A program made the position numbers and the translations under genes. Source: Ignelater luminosus (lineage: Eukaryota; Arthropoda; Insecta; Coleoptera; Elateridae). From it: DNA of 64,000 nucleotides. Below, piece after piece: positions 28,001 to 38,160 of the stretch (position 1 is the stretch's first letter; every line of letters begins with the position of its first letter). The DNA lies in contig VTPC01089961.1 in NCBI GenBank assembly GCA_011009095.1, forward strand, positions 461,326 through 525,325, given 5' to 3'. The notes under the pieces were generated by a model. The model saw only the letters and a list, made by a program, of their open reading frames with translations. It did no database searches and was not told where the DNA came from.

Positions 28001-31000
28001 GGAAAAAATCTCTAGTCCCGCCCAAATTACATTAGATTTTATATTATGAAGCAGAAACCTCTGTAACGCGGAAACGAAAAGTAAAATACAGACCTGCTGT
28101 GATAAAATCCATTTAAAAATACTCATTAAAATGAACTGTCCCTTTCAAAGAATTCTACTAAGCCATCAATCCATCATTATCCACTAGTGCCTGGAAATAA
28201 AATTGCCGCAAACCTATTTTTAAAACATATCATGAAATTTGATACCATCAAAATAAAGTTACTACATATTACATGTATTATTTATTTTCTCAGACACAAA
28301 ACGTCTTGTTTACCGTCTCGTTTTCAATTCTGCTGACAATATTTTGTCTGCCTATTTAATAATCAAAATCATTTTTCGGCGGTGCAAAAATACCGAGCAA
28401 ATAAAGCTTATTATTTACTGCATATAAAACCAAAACTTAATATTGCAGAAACCTGTGTAAACGAAACATTTTTTGCAGTCCCACAGGTTTCCGTTTTAGC
28501 AAGTTTCACTGTATCTACTAAAACTTGAGGTTTTTCTAAATAGCAAATATAACACCAATAAACTGGTTTTCGAAACAGGCAACTTTTCTCTAATTTAACC
28601 GACTTTGTATCTCTTCTGGTTTGTTAGACATCTTCAGTGTATGAGATACAATAGACAGTCTGCATATCAATCAAAACCATAATAATGATTAAATTGAATA
28701 GGAAGTTTTCACAGTGGTTTTCTCTTTATACATAACACATGCATTTGCTGTATTCTTGATCACAGCACTTATGTTCTATTATAAACTAAACTTCACATGT
28801 AATTTCTTTCTTATTTAAACTGGGCATTTTGTTTTTTGTTTATGTTATGTTGAACTATTTGCTGTGTGCTTGTGCTAACTTGTCATTCTGTGTTAGTCAT
28901 ACTCTTGGAGCGGCTCTCAGCAGCGCTTAGCTAGCAGGGATCTGTGGGAACCCTGCCGAGTAAGTATGCTTTAGCAACTTGCACTTTAATAAATACCACA
29001 GTTGTTATCATACTTACGCATGTTTTTGTTTTGTTTTTTATGGGGGGATCTGTTGATTCAGCTTGTTATGTTAATTGATATTAATTTGATGTCTTTTTAT
29101 TTAGTTTGTGTAGCAACCTTACTCATATTTTAATTGATCTCGATCATCAGAATTTTTTTTAAAATTAATGTATACTACGATATCAGGAACGTTTGGTGAC
29201 CCAACTTTAGGATAGGCCAGAACCACTTAATTAGTTTAAATTGTTAAAAAATTACACAGAAACTAACCAATCAAGTGGTTTAGGCTTTCCTTCAAATTAG
29301 CTTACCAACCATCCTTGAACTATAATACTAACCTATTTATAAGTCTAATAATATTTGTTTGATAAAATTATTAAAGAATATATTTTTTTTAATGCTAGAA
29401 AACATATTGAATTAATATCAAAAGAAATTGAAGAAAATAACATTACACAGTTTATAAGAATTCACAGCACTAACAGATCATTATTTCATACCATCACATT
29501 GCAGCATCTTTTCTAAACTATTTTAGCTTCTACTGCACTATCATGAAAACATAAAATCTTAATCTTTGATTAATAATTCTAAATAATAGATATATAATAC
29601 CTATTTAAGAAAGTTCTTATTAATTTTCATTTTGCAGGATATAGATGAAATAATTGCAATGTGCGCAAGTACAGTATGGCAAGAAAGAAAAGATGGATTA
29701 GTATCATTACGTTATTATCTTAATTCAGGTGCGACGTTGACACCCAGTGAATTGAAACGCATCACAGAAATCTTTACTAGAATGTTTATGGATTCTCATA
29801 CAAAGGGCCTATGTGTATTTCTTGATACTTTAAATGATTTGATTAAAAGACATAAAAATGATTTGCACGATTGGTTGTATGTTTTATTACAACGTATCTT
29901 TCATAAAGTAGGAACTGACTTGTTAAGTTCTACTCACACTAAGCTATTGAATACTTTGGAAGTAATTAAAAAGAATTTTCCTATACAACTGCAATTATCA
30001 TGTGTGTACAGATTTTTAGTCGATGCAACTCAAACACCAAATAGCAAAGTAAAAGTTCATGTTTTAACATTTTTGACGTCTCTTTGTCATATGTGCGAGC
30101 CAAGTCAATTTGTATCTAAACCACCAGCAAATCAAGCTCTTTTGAAAATTATTAGTTATGCTCAAGATTTTAAGTCTGTTGAAATTAGACAAGCTGCGAA
30201 AATTTGTATTGTTGCACTTTGGAATTGTAATACTCCTCAAGTTACCATGTTGCTAGCTGAACTTCCTAAAGAGCAACAGGAAATTGCATCTACAATCGTA
30301 CATAACCATCTAAGGAAAAGTTCGACTGGAAGCGAACCCAGCAGCCCACTTGTTGCAAGTAGCCCAAAAACTTTATCACCTACTACCCCTACTGCAAGAG
30401 TGGACGACTATAATCAAGAAGAAATTTATAAGAGTTTAAGAAAGACCACAGCTGAAATACAAAATTACAGCTATGAAACATCATTAGGTAAGTTTTTATT
30501 GTGAAATAATCATTTTTAATATAATGCATGACTCCCCCCTTTCAAAACTATTTTAAATGCATTTGAATTGACTAAAAGCATGAAATGAAGTTTTGCATGA
30601 TTATGAACGATAGTTGTTTGATTAGCATATCGTGACAATTTCATTTCATTTATAGGTTCAAAATTAGACAGAGATAGGGATACAACATCACAAGATTCAG
30701 GAATTTCTCAAATGTCCCTTGGAAATGATATTAAAAATGATGTTGCAGCATTAGAAGAACGAATGGAAGAGCTTACAATAAGACCGAATTATACAGCTAG
30801 AAGTGGATCCCGTTCTCTACCGTACACAATCAATGGCATTGAAAATGATTCTAATGGCTATGGTGCTATCGGTAAATACACATATTTCTGTTTTGATTTT
30901 GTTTTCTATATATTTATTTTCAGAGGAAGTAAATGATGAAGAACTTATCAAGAAAATTTTCGAAATCTGTTTAGTTGATAATACAACTGCTCCTGTAAGT

Positions 31001-32241
31001 GAAAAACAAAAGTTGTTAACGCAACTTGCTGCTGCAATTAAAAATGGACATACAGAGTCAGTTATTCAAAATTTCAAGTTAGTTTTGTATTTTTGCAATC
31101 TGTTATGCAATTGCTGACCATTTTTCTTTTTTACAGGAAATTATTACGAGTATTAATTGATAATTTAGATGTACCAGACTGGAATACACAAGTTATAGTG
31201 TTACAAGTTTTTACTGAAATATTTAAGAATGAAGAAATGAAGCAGTGTTGGTGTAATTTTGTAGAATTACTCACACTTCGTGTTCTCAATGCTCACTGTT
31301 CAGATAAACGAGAGGTAATTTTCATTTTAAAAGAATTTTAAGTGTTATATGTGTTTACCATTTTAATTTTGTTAGGTTGTCAAAATGGCAGAGAGTACTG
31401 CTGCTGCAATGTGTGTATTCCCATTCAATGCTGTTGTGAATGTCTTAGCTCCACTTATACATACTAGTACATGTCCTACAATACAAGGGGCAATTAAAAT
31501 GCTCACAAAACTTATAGAAGTCCACCCTACTGATGTTACAGATGATCACCTTGCTAGTGTCATGCCTGGACTGATTAAGGTATTGATTATTATTTTCTTT
31601 TCTATTTGTAAGGTTTTAACGTTATTGAAAAAATATGTTACAAGTTGAAAGTTTAAATGCTTAATCAAGATTGTATTTTAATATGCATAGTAAACATGCC
31701 TACAGGTTATTTCAGATCTATTTGAATGGTAAGTATCAAAATTGGTAAAAAATCTTGTTTAAGGTGAATATTATTTTATAAATGCACTCTGTAGTGAGTA
31801 GCAAAAATTACTAGTCTCACCATTTGTTAAAAAATGTTGAGGTTATGTTTATTTTATTAATGAAAGGATTTAAAGTAACTTTATTGACCATTTAGATAGA
31901 GTTTAAATAAACTATACAAGTATGCAGTAAAGTAAAGGCTCGTTTTTTATAAGATAGACAAGCTACAAGATGTGTAATTAAATGAACAAGACTACTAAAA
32001 AAAATTTACATTGTTACAGGCAAATGATCATGAAGAAAGTGCTGTACGTAAAAGTGCAGTATTTTGCATGGTGGCGTTACATAAGGCTGTAGGTGAAGAA
32101 AGACTGGCTCCATATATTGCATCTTTAGTAGGAAGTAAATTAAAATTACTGAGATTATATATCAGTAGGGCTCATCAATCATCGACGGTTCCAATGAGCC
32201 CAAAGAATTCAGCAAATAATGCGCCAAATTCGCTGAGCTAG
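8435..32241 (+). CDS. CLASP: CLASP (chromosome bows / orbit / MAST), 5' partial, 21 exons
   Basis: CLASPs are microtubule plus-end proteins that promote rescue and act at spindles, kinetochores and the cell cortex. Visible exons are 8435-8712, 9188-9444, 9509-9649, 10046-10090, 13741-13892, 13976-14212, 14645-14901, 14961-15157, 19113-19211, 19464-19586, 21986-22006, 22430-22525, 23674-23951, 24011-24154, 28897-28959, 29638-30487, 30656-30871, 30924-31077, 31137-31314, 31376-31579 and 32020-32241. They total 4212 bases, frames join at every junction, and the stop is TAG at 32239. The 1403 residues give TOG1, TOG2, a Ser/Arg linker with SxIP motifs, TOG3 and the C-terminal domain, in the order known for animal CLASPs. 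Compared with family members about 50 N-terminal residues are missing. Their exon probably lies left of the window, since I found no candidate in 1-8434. Confidence 0.95.
10640..11373 (-). pseudogene. LINE (Jockey/CR1-like) RT 3' fragment in a CLASP intron
   Basis: Reading the minus strand, LLFLLFINDLP is followed by a decayed YADD box (VGND, then VKIY), LNLNIGKCKTM, and further on SLYNSLIRSKLKFAS plus TDWNP (about 10900). These blocks form the C-terminal half of a non-LTR reverse transcriptase. The copy starts abruptly near 11373, as expected of a 5'-truncated insertion, and has several stops and frame changes. It lies antisense to CLASP in the 3.65-kb intron 10091-13740. Confidence 0.8.
11445..12693 (-). 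mobile_element. Nearly full-length mariner (DD34D), transposase broken
   Basis: The terminal inverted repeats begin ttgggagtacaaattagttc at 11445 and mirror at 12693, with TA outside each (11443-11444 and 12694-12695). At 1249 bases it is close to the usual mariner length. The minus strand encodes the N-terminal helix-turn-helix part (12251-12487, with WFRRFKNGDSSVEDKPCSG), a middle part (about 11835-12110, with WWDQKGVVYYELL) and the C-terminal part (11522-11878). The last two catalytic Asp residues are in HDNAQPHVA and APSDY, with 34 residues between them. Several frame changes separate the parts, so the copy is inactive. It sits antisense in a CLASP intron. Confidence 0.93.
13741..15157 (+). 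CDS. CLASP: CLASP exons for TOG2
   Basis: Four exons (13741-13892, 13976-14212, 14645-14901, 14961-15157) encode TOG2. Blocks include GAVDEETFIRSFEDVP, DWNKRADALKKLRSL, DLRSQVIREACITIAYMAQ, NLIQNSAKVVATAG, KSKDIRRSCCEFLEQ and DADPEARVSSRKAFRGFRDH. The last exon runs into a Ser-rich stretch and TPGIRTPRQYR. All junctions have gt donors and ag acceptors and preserve frame. In CLASPs TOG2 is the domain linked to suppression of catastrophe. Confidence 0.95.
16229..16653. repeat. Inverted-repeat element in a CLASP intron
   Basis: gaacctatggtcaattcgtc at 16229 is mirrored by gacaaattgaccataggttc at 16634-16653, with weaker similarity continuing inward for about 30 bases. No target duplication is obvious, and no coding sequence is recognisable inside. 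Confidence 0.55.
17041..17725. repeat. Degenerate minisatellite bounded by a 14-base inverted repeat
   Basis: 17120-17390 consists of imperfect repeats of roughly 25-35 bases built around words such as ttggacttctcag, gggccattcagacctctt and tgtttggaccttctgggtct. It is much more GC-rich than its surroundings. The left border region has cctgcatgggccag (about 17040) and the right has its exact complement ctggcccatgcagg (about 17711), so the whole 685 bases may be one element. Confidence 0.5.
19113..19586 (+). CDS. CLASP: CLASP linker exons with first SxIP motif
   Basis: Exon 19113-19211 (99 bases) encodes STENLYSGGL, then RQRSGIPVLSRD. SGIP fits the EB1-binding consensus S-x-I-P in basic surroundings. 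Exon 19464-19586 (123 bases) encodes AIDLQAAQRAKARAQYSALA, matching the AAAQRAKVRAQY-type block of insect CLASP. Both exons are multiples of three. An alternative acceptor four bases further in (19117) also stays open, but it gives a non-CLASP peptide, so I prefer 19113. Confidence 0.88.
20373..20506. repeat. Small hairpin element in a CLASP intron
   Basis: 20373-20402 (ctgtctttttcttattaatt and on) pairs with 20477-20506 (ending gataagaaagagacag) over 30 bases with only a few mismatches. The AT-rich loop contains further self-complementary text. No coding is seen. Confidence 0.6.
20690..20945 (-). pseudogene. LTR-retrotransposon pol fragment, BEL/Pao-like
   Basis: The minus strand encodes W-L-H-F-C-E-K-L-S-H-L-N-Q-L-S-I followed by VHFHSV and FLCSKTKVA. 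This resembles the Pao/BEL segment between RT and integrase, where a short helix (W..F...L..L..I) precedes a degenerate RNase H strand ending LLCAK(S/T)KVAP. Only about 80 residues remain, with no LTR seen. It lies in CLASP intron 19587-21985. Assignment is by motif memory and moderate. Confidence 0.5.
21986..22525 (+). CDS. CLASP: CLASP 21-base microexon and following linker exon
   Basis: The exon at 21986-22006 is only 21 bases (encodes QGEVAQQ across its junctions) between tctttag and gtattt. It keeps phase with both neighbours. Exon 22430-22525 (96 bases) encodes a Ser/Arg/Pro segment with RRSPEVASMQSPERIGRTRS. Both are multiples of three and so may be skipped or included without a frame change. 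The microexon is the least certain exon of the gene; its support is the fit of splice sites and phase. Confidence 0.75.
23068..23395. repeat. MITE with about 33-base inverted repeats
   Basis: agtattccaaaagatatagt on the left (23071 onward, continuing gcatttatgact) is mirrored at 23360-23395. The arms end in tagag/ctcta. The 328-base element lies in a CLASP intron, and its interior has no recognisable coding. Confidence 0.75.
23674..24154 (+). CDS. CLASP: CLASP linker exons with second SxIP motif
   Basis: Exon 23674-23951 encodes RRLSSGIPRSTTGSREASRE, then TSPTRGSS, and later MAQKILQQSREAENALADAF. SGIPRS with the downstream S-R-E-x-S-x-E-T-S-P-T-R block is the classical CLASP EB1-binding region. 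Ser-Pro and Thr-Pro sites suggest control by proline-directed kinases, as known for the family. Exon 24011-24154 encodes DDSETSSLCSEKSFDSFRRP, the conserved acidic/Ser segment before TOG3, and is 144 bases (frame-neutral). Confidence 0.93.
24911..25602. repeat. Inverted repeat with about 70-base arms
   Basis: 24911-24979 (with aaaacttcttcgccaaatcc and the run into ctgctacat) is mirrored by about 25533-25602 (atgtagcgg ... gatgaagaagtttt). The spacer of about 550 bases has no coding. It lies in the 4.7-kb CLASP intron 24155-28896. Confidence 0.65.
26107..26224. mobile_element. Terminal fragment of the 3397-4404 MITE family
   Basis: Read on the minus strand this matches the left end of the element at 3397 for about 115 bases: CAGGGTGATTCCGAAATAAA, then ggtggatagcagtgtgatag, then aaaaacagtaggtaaaaatt. 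Only one end is present, so it is a truncated copy. Confidence 0.8.
26441..27159. repeat. Foldback MITE with a second, nested set of CAGGGTG ends
   Basis: The outer ends CAGGGTGTTTCATTAATAAT (left) and CATGGTGTTTCATTAATAAT (right, reverse complement) are flanked by TA. The arms match for about 100 bases (ggaaat(g/a)ttttaactgta, gctcaaaatattaagattta, aaatcacttagataaaatg). Each arm runs into ttacagggtgtttta, giving an inner pair of CAGGGTG ends at 26547 and 27050, also next to TA. This is either a MITE inserted in a MITE or a double-ended hairpin. No coding inside. Confidence 0.8.
27950..28511. mobile_element. Pogo/Tigger-like MITE
   Basis: The ends are CAGTGAAACTTATTAAAACG (left) and CAGTGAAACTTGCTAAAACG (right, reverse complement), flanked by TA at 27948-27949 and 28512-28513. 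Internal words such as ctgtaacgcggaaacg and gtataaagcggaaacc repeat near the ends, a style typical of pogo/Tigger termini. 562 bases, no transposase, in a CLASP intron. Confidence 0.75.
28897..28959 (+). CDS. CLASP: CLASP 63-base exon before TOG3
   Basis: Encodes SYSWSGSQQRLASRDLWEPC plus one residue. Acceptor gtgttag and donor gtaagt are strong. 63 bases with phase 0 on both sides, so it is frame-neutral and may be alternatively used. It is isolated by introns of 4.7 kb and 0.7 kb. Confidence 0.85.
29638..30487 (+). CDS. CLASP: CLASP exon for TOG3
   Basis: The longest exon (850 bases) encodes the whole third TOG domain. It starts DIDEIIAMCASTVWQERKDG and continues ELKRITEIFTRMFMDSHTK, then DLHDWLYVLLQRIFHKVG, then TQTPNSKVKVHVLTFL and LNTPQVTMLLAELPKE-like text (here CNTPQ). 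It ends in a Ser-rich tail and EEIYKSLRKT. An M upstream of D is intronic; the true exon start is the acceptor ttttgcag at 29637. Confidence 0.96.
30656..32241 (+). CDS. CLASP: CLASP C-terminal domain exons and stop
   Basis: Five exons (30656-30871, 30924-31077, 31137-31314, 31376-31579, 32020-32241). The first is a low-conservation linker. The rest encode the C-terminal HEAT-like domain that in CLASPs binds CLIP-170, kinetochore partners and cortical adaptors. Markers are VKMAESTAAAMCVFPF, IQGAIKMLTKLIEVHP and ESAVRKSAVFCMVALHKAVG, then LVGSKLKLLRLYISRAHQSS near the end. The stop is TAG at 32239-32241. Introns here are mostly 52-61 bases except the last (440 bases). Confidence 0.95.
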
Positions 32242-32588
32242 TCCAACATAACAGGAAGTAAGATGATGATTCCAGTCGTATAAATAGTATTTCTGTTTAT
32301 CATTATTACAATTATTGATGCTTAATCTCAGTTTGGAAGAAACAGATTTATATACGATTTGCTTAAAATGTTGTTAGTTATCCATTTTATTTATCACTTC
32401 TTTTTCTTTATATATAACTGTTGACACATTTTCAGATTATAAGATAAGAATAAGTTAATGGTTCATTGACATAAGTTAACATTTTTAGAGGAAGTTTAAA
32501 ATGAAAATTGAATTGCTACAACAAATTATGCACAACTGCAAAGAAGAATATTTTAATGGAATATTATCTAATTTAAAAGTCATAACCT

Positions 32589-32594
32589 AATAAA
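32589..32594 (+). terminator. Candidate polyadenylation signal for CLASP
   Basis: AATAAA 348 bases after the CLASP stop. Other AATAAA words occur further downstream in this AT-rich DNA, so the site actually used is not decided by sequence. Confidence 0.4.
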
Positions 32595-33238
32595 ATATGT
32601 TAATCTGTATATTTAAATGGGATAATTATTAATTACTAAAAGAATATTATCGTTGACGAAAAATTAAATTGTAAATTTATACATATTTAAGGTATTTTAA
32701 ATCTACTGATGTTTTAATGATTGTAATCTTTTTAACTACTTTTATTATTGTTTACTATTCTGTACGTGTACATACTCATCTATTAAATGTTTTATTTATA
32801 TTTTGAGACTATATTTTAAAAGGGGGTTTTAATGATTCAAATTCAGTATGAAATTGTCCCATTTAGAATGACAAATTAACCAGTGCTGTTGAAACACTTG
32901 ACCCAATGAGCTTGACATTTTCATGAATAAGGCAACTCATCTCATTTGATGGTTAATATATTAGTTGCAGCATGAGGTGTGTTCGTGTTTTAAGAGAAGG
33001 AATTGAATTAGTCGAACACAAATATTAAAATTCTCATTAAGTTTAACAAATTATTTTTAGACTTCTTTTATATACTTTAAGAGCAGGACTCACAACACTG
33101 ATACGAGTAGGATAATGTAAGAAAACTAGAATATAATATTTATACATGATTGACTTGAAATTTCTAACTATAATTTACTTCATCTAGTAGTTTACTTGTA
33201 AAATTTGATATTTTGCAAAATCTTCTATTTCACTTGTA

Positions 33239-33694
33239 CAGGGTGTATTTTAAGTGTCGCATAATATGCACCTCACATTATTCTAAATCACAAACTGAGA
33301 AATAAATTCTCATACCATTTTGATGAAAATGTTTTGATTATGAAGTTAATGTTCCTAATTCTTATTAAAATTTCTTTGTTTTAATAATTAAAATGAAATA
33401 ATTACAATCATTTGTAGTTTAAGTAATAAAAAGAAACACTCAATCATATTTTTGTTTTATTTCTTAATAGTTTGCCTGTAATCCACTTCGTATATTGTTA
33501 AATCTTTGCTGTAGAATCTTTAAAAATATGTTGCAATACTGAATTGTTGTTACTATGAAATCATTTATGAAAAACAGCAACTTGACAAAATTTTTAATTG
33601 ACCATACTTTAAAAACTGGATTTATGGCAAAAAATATATTTAACTATTTGATTCAAGTTTTGATATAGTTAGATTCCATTTTAAATACACCCTG
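33239..33694. mobile_element. Short TA-flanked MITE
   Basis: Left end CAGGGTGTATTTTAAGTG and right end (reverse complement) CAGGGTGTATTTAAAATG, each next to TA. 456 bases, no coding. The termini share the CAGGGTG start with the elements at 3397, 4587 and 26441. Confidence 0.7.
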
Positions 33695-35859
33695 TATAAT
33701 CTAAAATCAAAACATAAATTGGTTTCTTTCATTCAATTCAATTCAATCTGCAAATACATTTATATGTATTTTAGGTACTTGTGTATAGTTCAATTTTTAA
33801 ATTTAAACCCGTTTCAGATTATCCTGACTGCACAAGTCCACCAGAACTTAAAATCTTCTATTTCCTTTTAGCCCATGCTTTCTATATTATGCCATCCATA
33901 AGCGTATACTCGTTAGTTGTGTTGCTGTATGCATCCTTTTCCTATTCATTTATGTTTAGAAAGATAAACGATGCAGGTAAAAGTATTATAAAACGGTTAC
34001 CTGCTTGCCAAGTGTTAACCCACCACGGTTCAAATAAAAATAATTTAATTTCTTTAAAATCTACTTTTCTAACTTATGGTTCTGCGTCATACACATTAAA
34101 AAAGAAATGATAAACAATCGGAAAAGACTATAACTCTTGTAATAATGCTACATTACTAATAAAACATATTTCAAATAATTCACTTTCGGGTTTCTAATTT
34201 GAGCTTTCTGGACGACCGTGATGCAGTGTGCAGAGCCCCTTACTTCTACTCCGGACAACGGTCATTTCTTAACTAGAACTGTACACCACAGCACTTAATC
34301 CTAAACGGGTCTAAATTCAAAAATTGAACTATAACACTTAATATAAAAAAATATTTTTAACATTTTTACCACAAAACATTATTACATTACAAAAGTCATC
34401 ATATACATACAAACATTATACATCATTTTAAGTTTATGATATGTTGACTGTTTTTGAATTTGAACCCCCTTTACATTCTAGATTTTTTGGTACACTTATT
34501 ACAAGAATTTTATCAATTGGTTTATCATCAATTTGTTGTTGACAGAATTGAAAATTAAATTGCAAAAATTAGAAAAAATAATTTATAAGTGCCATTGCTG
34601 CATAACTATAATATAATTAATAGAATTTCTTCCTAATCTTGAATATTGTAAAATAGTAGGCATTTTGGCAAAATCGAAGATTTTTTTGTCACATTTTAAA
34701 AGGGTTGTGGTTACATTTTTCATATTTTCGCTTCCACCTATGCATTCATTTCATCCTTTCTATATTCTTAAAGAAGCTATGTTGTGATATCGTAAATTTC
34801 CCAGTTGTACGTTTTGTTATAGTAGTCTTACGGTGGAAGGTAAATGTATATACTAGTCGTTAACTCTGTGTTTTATTATTTCATTTTAATGTACTGTTTG
34901 TTTAATTTTATTAATTGGTTTCCTTAACATAAAAATGCGAAGGTAGAATTAAATTATTAATACCAGTTAATTATAAAATCAAACTTTTTGAAAAGAACTT
35001 ATTTACTAGTTACTGTTTGTATTATATTTGCTTATTTTACATTATTAGCTGTTATTGTTCATGTTAACGAGTTGTGTTTTGCTTCATTATATTCTACTGT
35101 AATCTAAGAGGTAGCATAAAGACAAAGGAAATGAAATTACAATTTGTGATTTCATAAATAGAATCCAACTTATCTATTTTTTATTGTGTATGTAAATTGT
35201 AATGGCACAAATGAAGATTTGCATTGGAATGTGTAAATGAAAATGTGTATTAGTTTTATATAATGTTGTTTGTAACAAAATAATATCAGTACTAAAATTG
35301 TGAAGAAGAAAATAAAATGTGAAGATGTAGAGGTATTAAACAAAAAAAATTGGCCTTGTGTTTAACTACTATTTTATAGGATATGTTAAACAAGAAAAGT
35401 GCATTTAATTTCTATCAAGAGTGTGAAACAATAGTCCGATTTAACTACCTGGTAATAAAAAAAAATTGCATAAAATTTTTCTAGTTTTATCATAGAGATA
35501 TATAATAGCTTACAATAATTTTGTATGCCAAATGATATTGTATTATTAACTGTGCTATATAACATTTTTTAAGCGACTTTGTAGTTTGTATATACTGTAG
35601 TTTATTATTAATATTGTCATTATTTTTAATAGGATAAGGCTGTGTTAAAAGAAAACAGCTTGTATATCACATTTTTAAGATCTTTTGCTTATTTAATTAT
35701 AGTTACATCTCAAAAAATGTTTGCTGATTTGAAAGCCACTAATACTTTTAACTGCCCTTTGTGTAATTATAAAATACTGATTATTGTAATAAATCTATAA
35801 AATTACAGTTTTCTTTTCATATTTATTATAGGTGTGTTCTGTTACTTACTCAGCAGAGA

Positions 35860-36164
35860 GCTAACGTATATTTTTGTCTCTCTTGTTTGACAAGTGTCTC
35901 CACTCTACCCATTAGAAGAATGACATTTGAGCCGTTGAAACGTAAAGTGGTGTAAGTCAGTTTTGTTTTGAAGTGAGATAACTTGCTCTAAAATTTAAAC
36001 TGAATTAAAAAAATCCTAAAAATCACACTTCTGTATTTCATTGCTTTATTTTGTTAATAACAAAGTAACTTAAACTTACATTGAGAAATAATGGCACGAT
36101 ATGATAACATTTTGTTTCTCTTAACCCTTGATTGACTTGCACCACTTTCCGTTTCAACGGCTCA
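35860..36164. repeat. Dispersed inverted-repeat element
   Basis: tgagccgttgaaacgtaaag at 35928 is mirrored at 36133-36164 (ctttccgtttcaacggctca) over 32 bases. The flank at 35870-35900 (aacgtatatttttgtct, then tttgacaagtgt) recurs near 48040, and atcaaggcac recurs both near 36180 and 48124, so this is a dispersed family with a second, shorter copy there. Confidence 0.6.
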
Positions 36165-36249
36165 TTTAATAAAACAATATCAAGGCACACTAGCTGGTCC
36201 TTCCACTGAAATATGTGGGTCCTTTGGAATATTTTGGTGGGCACTTAAC

Positions 36250-36645
36250 ATGTTAAACTTTCTAAGAAGGTGATAGGATCTGTCTTCTCGGTGAAGTTAA
36301 TTCTCCAGTCGCGGCTTTTGATATCAGCGATGGACGGACTTTCTTCCGGTACCTTTGGCGGTTGTCTGGTTAATATGGGGACGGTGTTTACGGCACAATA
36401 TAAGGGAAACTGGCAATGGTGGGCTGTTGGGGTCCTCCCGCTTACCCGCCTAAGCTCCTGATGCTTTTCAGCTTTTCTTTGTTCAGTCTTCCTTAACTTT
36501 CTCCATACTTATTTCCTCTTCTCTTATTTGTAATTCTTCTATTATTATATGACGTTCCCGTTATCTCTACGTAATTATGTAGTCCAACTCAATTTGCTTT
36601 ATTTCTTTTGTTAATTCCTCTTTTCCATTCAGGCTCCCCCACTCT
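36250..36645 (-). other. Unrecognised sequence, possibly a decayed retrotransposon ORF1 on the minus strand
   Basis: Base composition rises in GC here compared with the left. On the minus strand, short stop-interrupted readings are rich in Glu/Lys/Ile (for example IIIEELQIREEEISMEKVK around 36520), resembling a coiled-coil gag-like protein. No domain is certain. Confidence 0.3.
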
Positions 36646-36646
36646 T

Positions 36647-37652
36647 AGGCAGGACTCTCACAGACCTTCGATAGATAACTATTAACCGCTGACCGAAAGA
36701 GGACGATTAAAACTTATCGAAGGAGTTCTACAACCTCTCTCACTAAGGTTCTTATAGGGCAAACGAAATTTTGAATTTGCTGCTATTTTCCTGTAATTAA
36801 ATAACCTCGCATGACCCTCAGAAAGTGTTTAATTCTGGTCATGATTTTGGCATTGTTTATAAAGTAATATATAAACAATAACAGTCATCATAATCATAAT
36901 AGTAAGAAAATGAATATTCGCCAACACACATCCAGCTTCAGCTGTTAACAATTCAAGATTTCGAACGGTCAACAAATCGCCCGGGGTCTGTTGACATCCT
37001 CGAGATCGCCTACCTGTTCCAAGTAAGAATACCGAGCGTCGTCCAGCTTTAAAACTATATTACGTGTTTTATTTACGGAAATCCTCAACATTGCTTAATC
37101 GCAATTTTTGACTTCAAAAAGGGGTCTAATACGGTTATAAAAGAATCGTATTACGTTTGTATGCTGTAATAGGGAATTCCTTGGGACTTCCAGCAACATT
37201 ACGGCTTTTAAAAAATAAACAAATCCTTGTTTCGATACTATAACGGACTGTGTTCCACTTCGAGGTTCTAAATATTCTTTTAAAAATCTATTTTATATAA
37301 TAAATGTGTAATATGACTATCAGCGTTCCCCCATTATTTGTTTTTAGCTATCTATCACTGCTCGCAGGTGATAACAATAACAAATCAACATAACCTAGCA
37401 CATAAGCTGTTTTTAAAAATCTGATTTCTTTTTCCGATGCGGGTATGCATGCGCTCTACGTTCATTCTACTATCTTCTTCGGTCAAGATGAGTCAAATTT
37501 CAAATATGTTTAAAATGATGGGCCGGCGTAAGCCAACCCAAGACGATCGATGCAGTGAGAGAACAACTGAAAGATACGCTTGTTTGAAATTTTGACCTAT
37601 GCGACCTATTGAAGACAACCCAACAAATAATTCTGTGAGAGTCCTGCCTTAT
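36647..37652. mobile_element. Candidate transposon with exact 18-base terminal inverted repeats
   Basis: aggcaggactctcacaga (36647-36664) is repeated exactly in inverse at 37635-37652. The 1006-base interior has no open frame of note. I see no clear target duplication, so the superfamily is undecided. It lies inside the Lys/Glu-rich minus-strand sequence described on both sides. Confidence 0.55.
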
Positions 37653-37654
37653 AT

Positions 37655-38160
37655 TTTTTGTAGTCTTCCGACTCGTTTTTGTTTTCAACGTTTTCTTTTT
37701 TTTATCCATATTTTCTTTGCCGTCTTTCTTTCCATTTTTATCTCTATTATTATTGATTCCTTTTTCTCTTGCCTGAGACCCCTTATCTGCTTGTTAAGGT
37801 TTTTCTTTATTTTATCAAGTTTCTGTATTGATTCCTATCCTTATTCTTTGCCTGGGTCGTATTTGAGCAGTTCTAATTTTCCTTGGTATTTCTATCTGCT
37901 TTTCCTGTCTTCTCCTTCTTTTTCTCTTCCTTATTTCCTCGCTTGCCCGCCCGCCACCAGCCTGCCTGCTGCCCGCCTGCTCGCTGCCTGCCTGCCTGCT
38001 GCCCTCCTGCCCCGCCACTGGCTGGCTGGTTGCAAGCTTCCTCCTCCGCTGTCACGTCCTGAAAGTCTATGGCATCGGGCGGGCAGAAATTTCAGCGTGC
38101 CATTATTTTTTTTACGTCCCAAGTCTCGTCTGCATTCTTGCTATCGGATGAAAAAATAGC
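37655..38160 (-). other. Low-complexity basic-protein-like sequence, GC-rich repeat
   Basis: The minus strand reads as Lys/Arg/Glu-rich text (for example IRKRKRRRRQEKQIEIPRKI near 37870-37930), possibly a decayed ORF1. 37945-38040 is a CCTGCCTG/GCCCG-type simple repeat giving Ala/Gly/Gln/Arg runs in translation. No domain is recognised and the open frames in several registers are compositional. Confidence 0.35.

Larger units (their letters stand above)
32600..36240. other. Intergenic AT-rich DNA downstream of CLASP
   Basis: No gene recognised. It contains the MITE 33239-33694 and the inverted repeat 35928-36164. A 109-codon open stretch at 33781-34110 begins with GTG, has no recognisable domain and lacks good exon context. 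Confidence 0.5.

Noticed and set aside
33781..34110. 109-codon open stretch on +
   Set aside because: Begins with GTG, no domain recognised, no splice context; possible fragment of an unknown repeat but not supportable as a gene.
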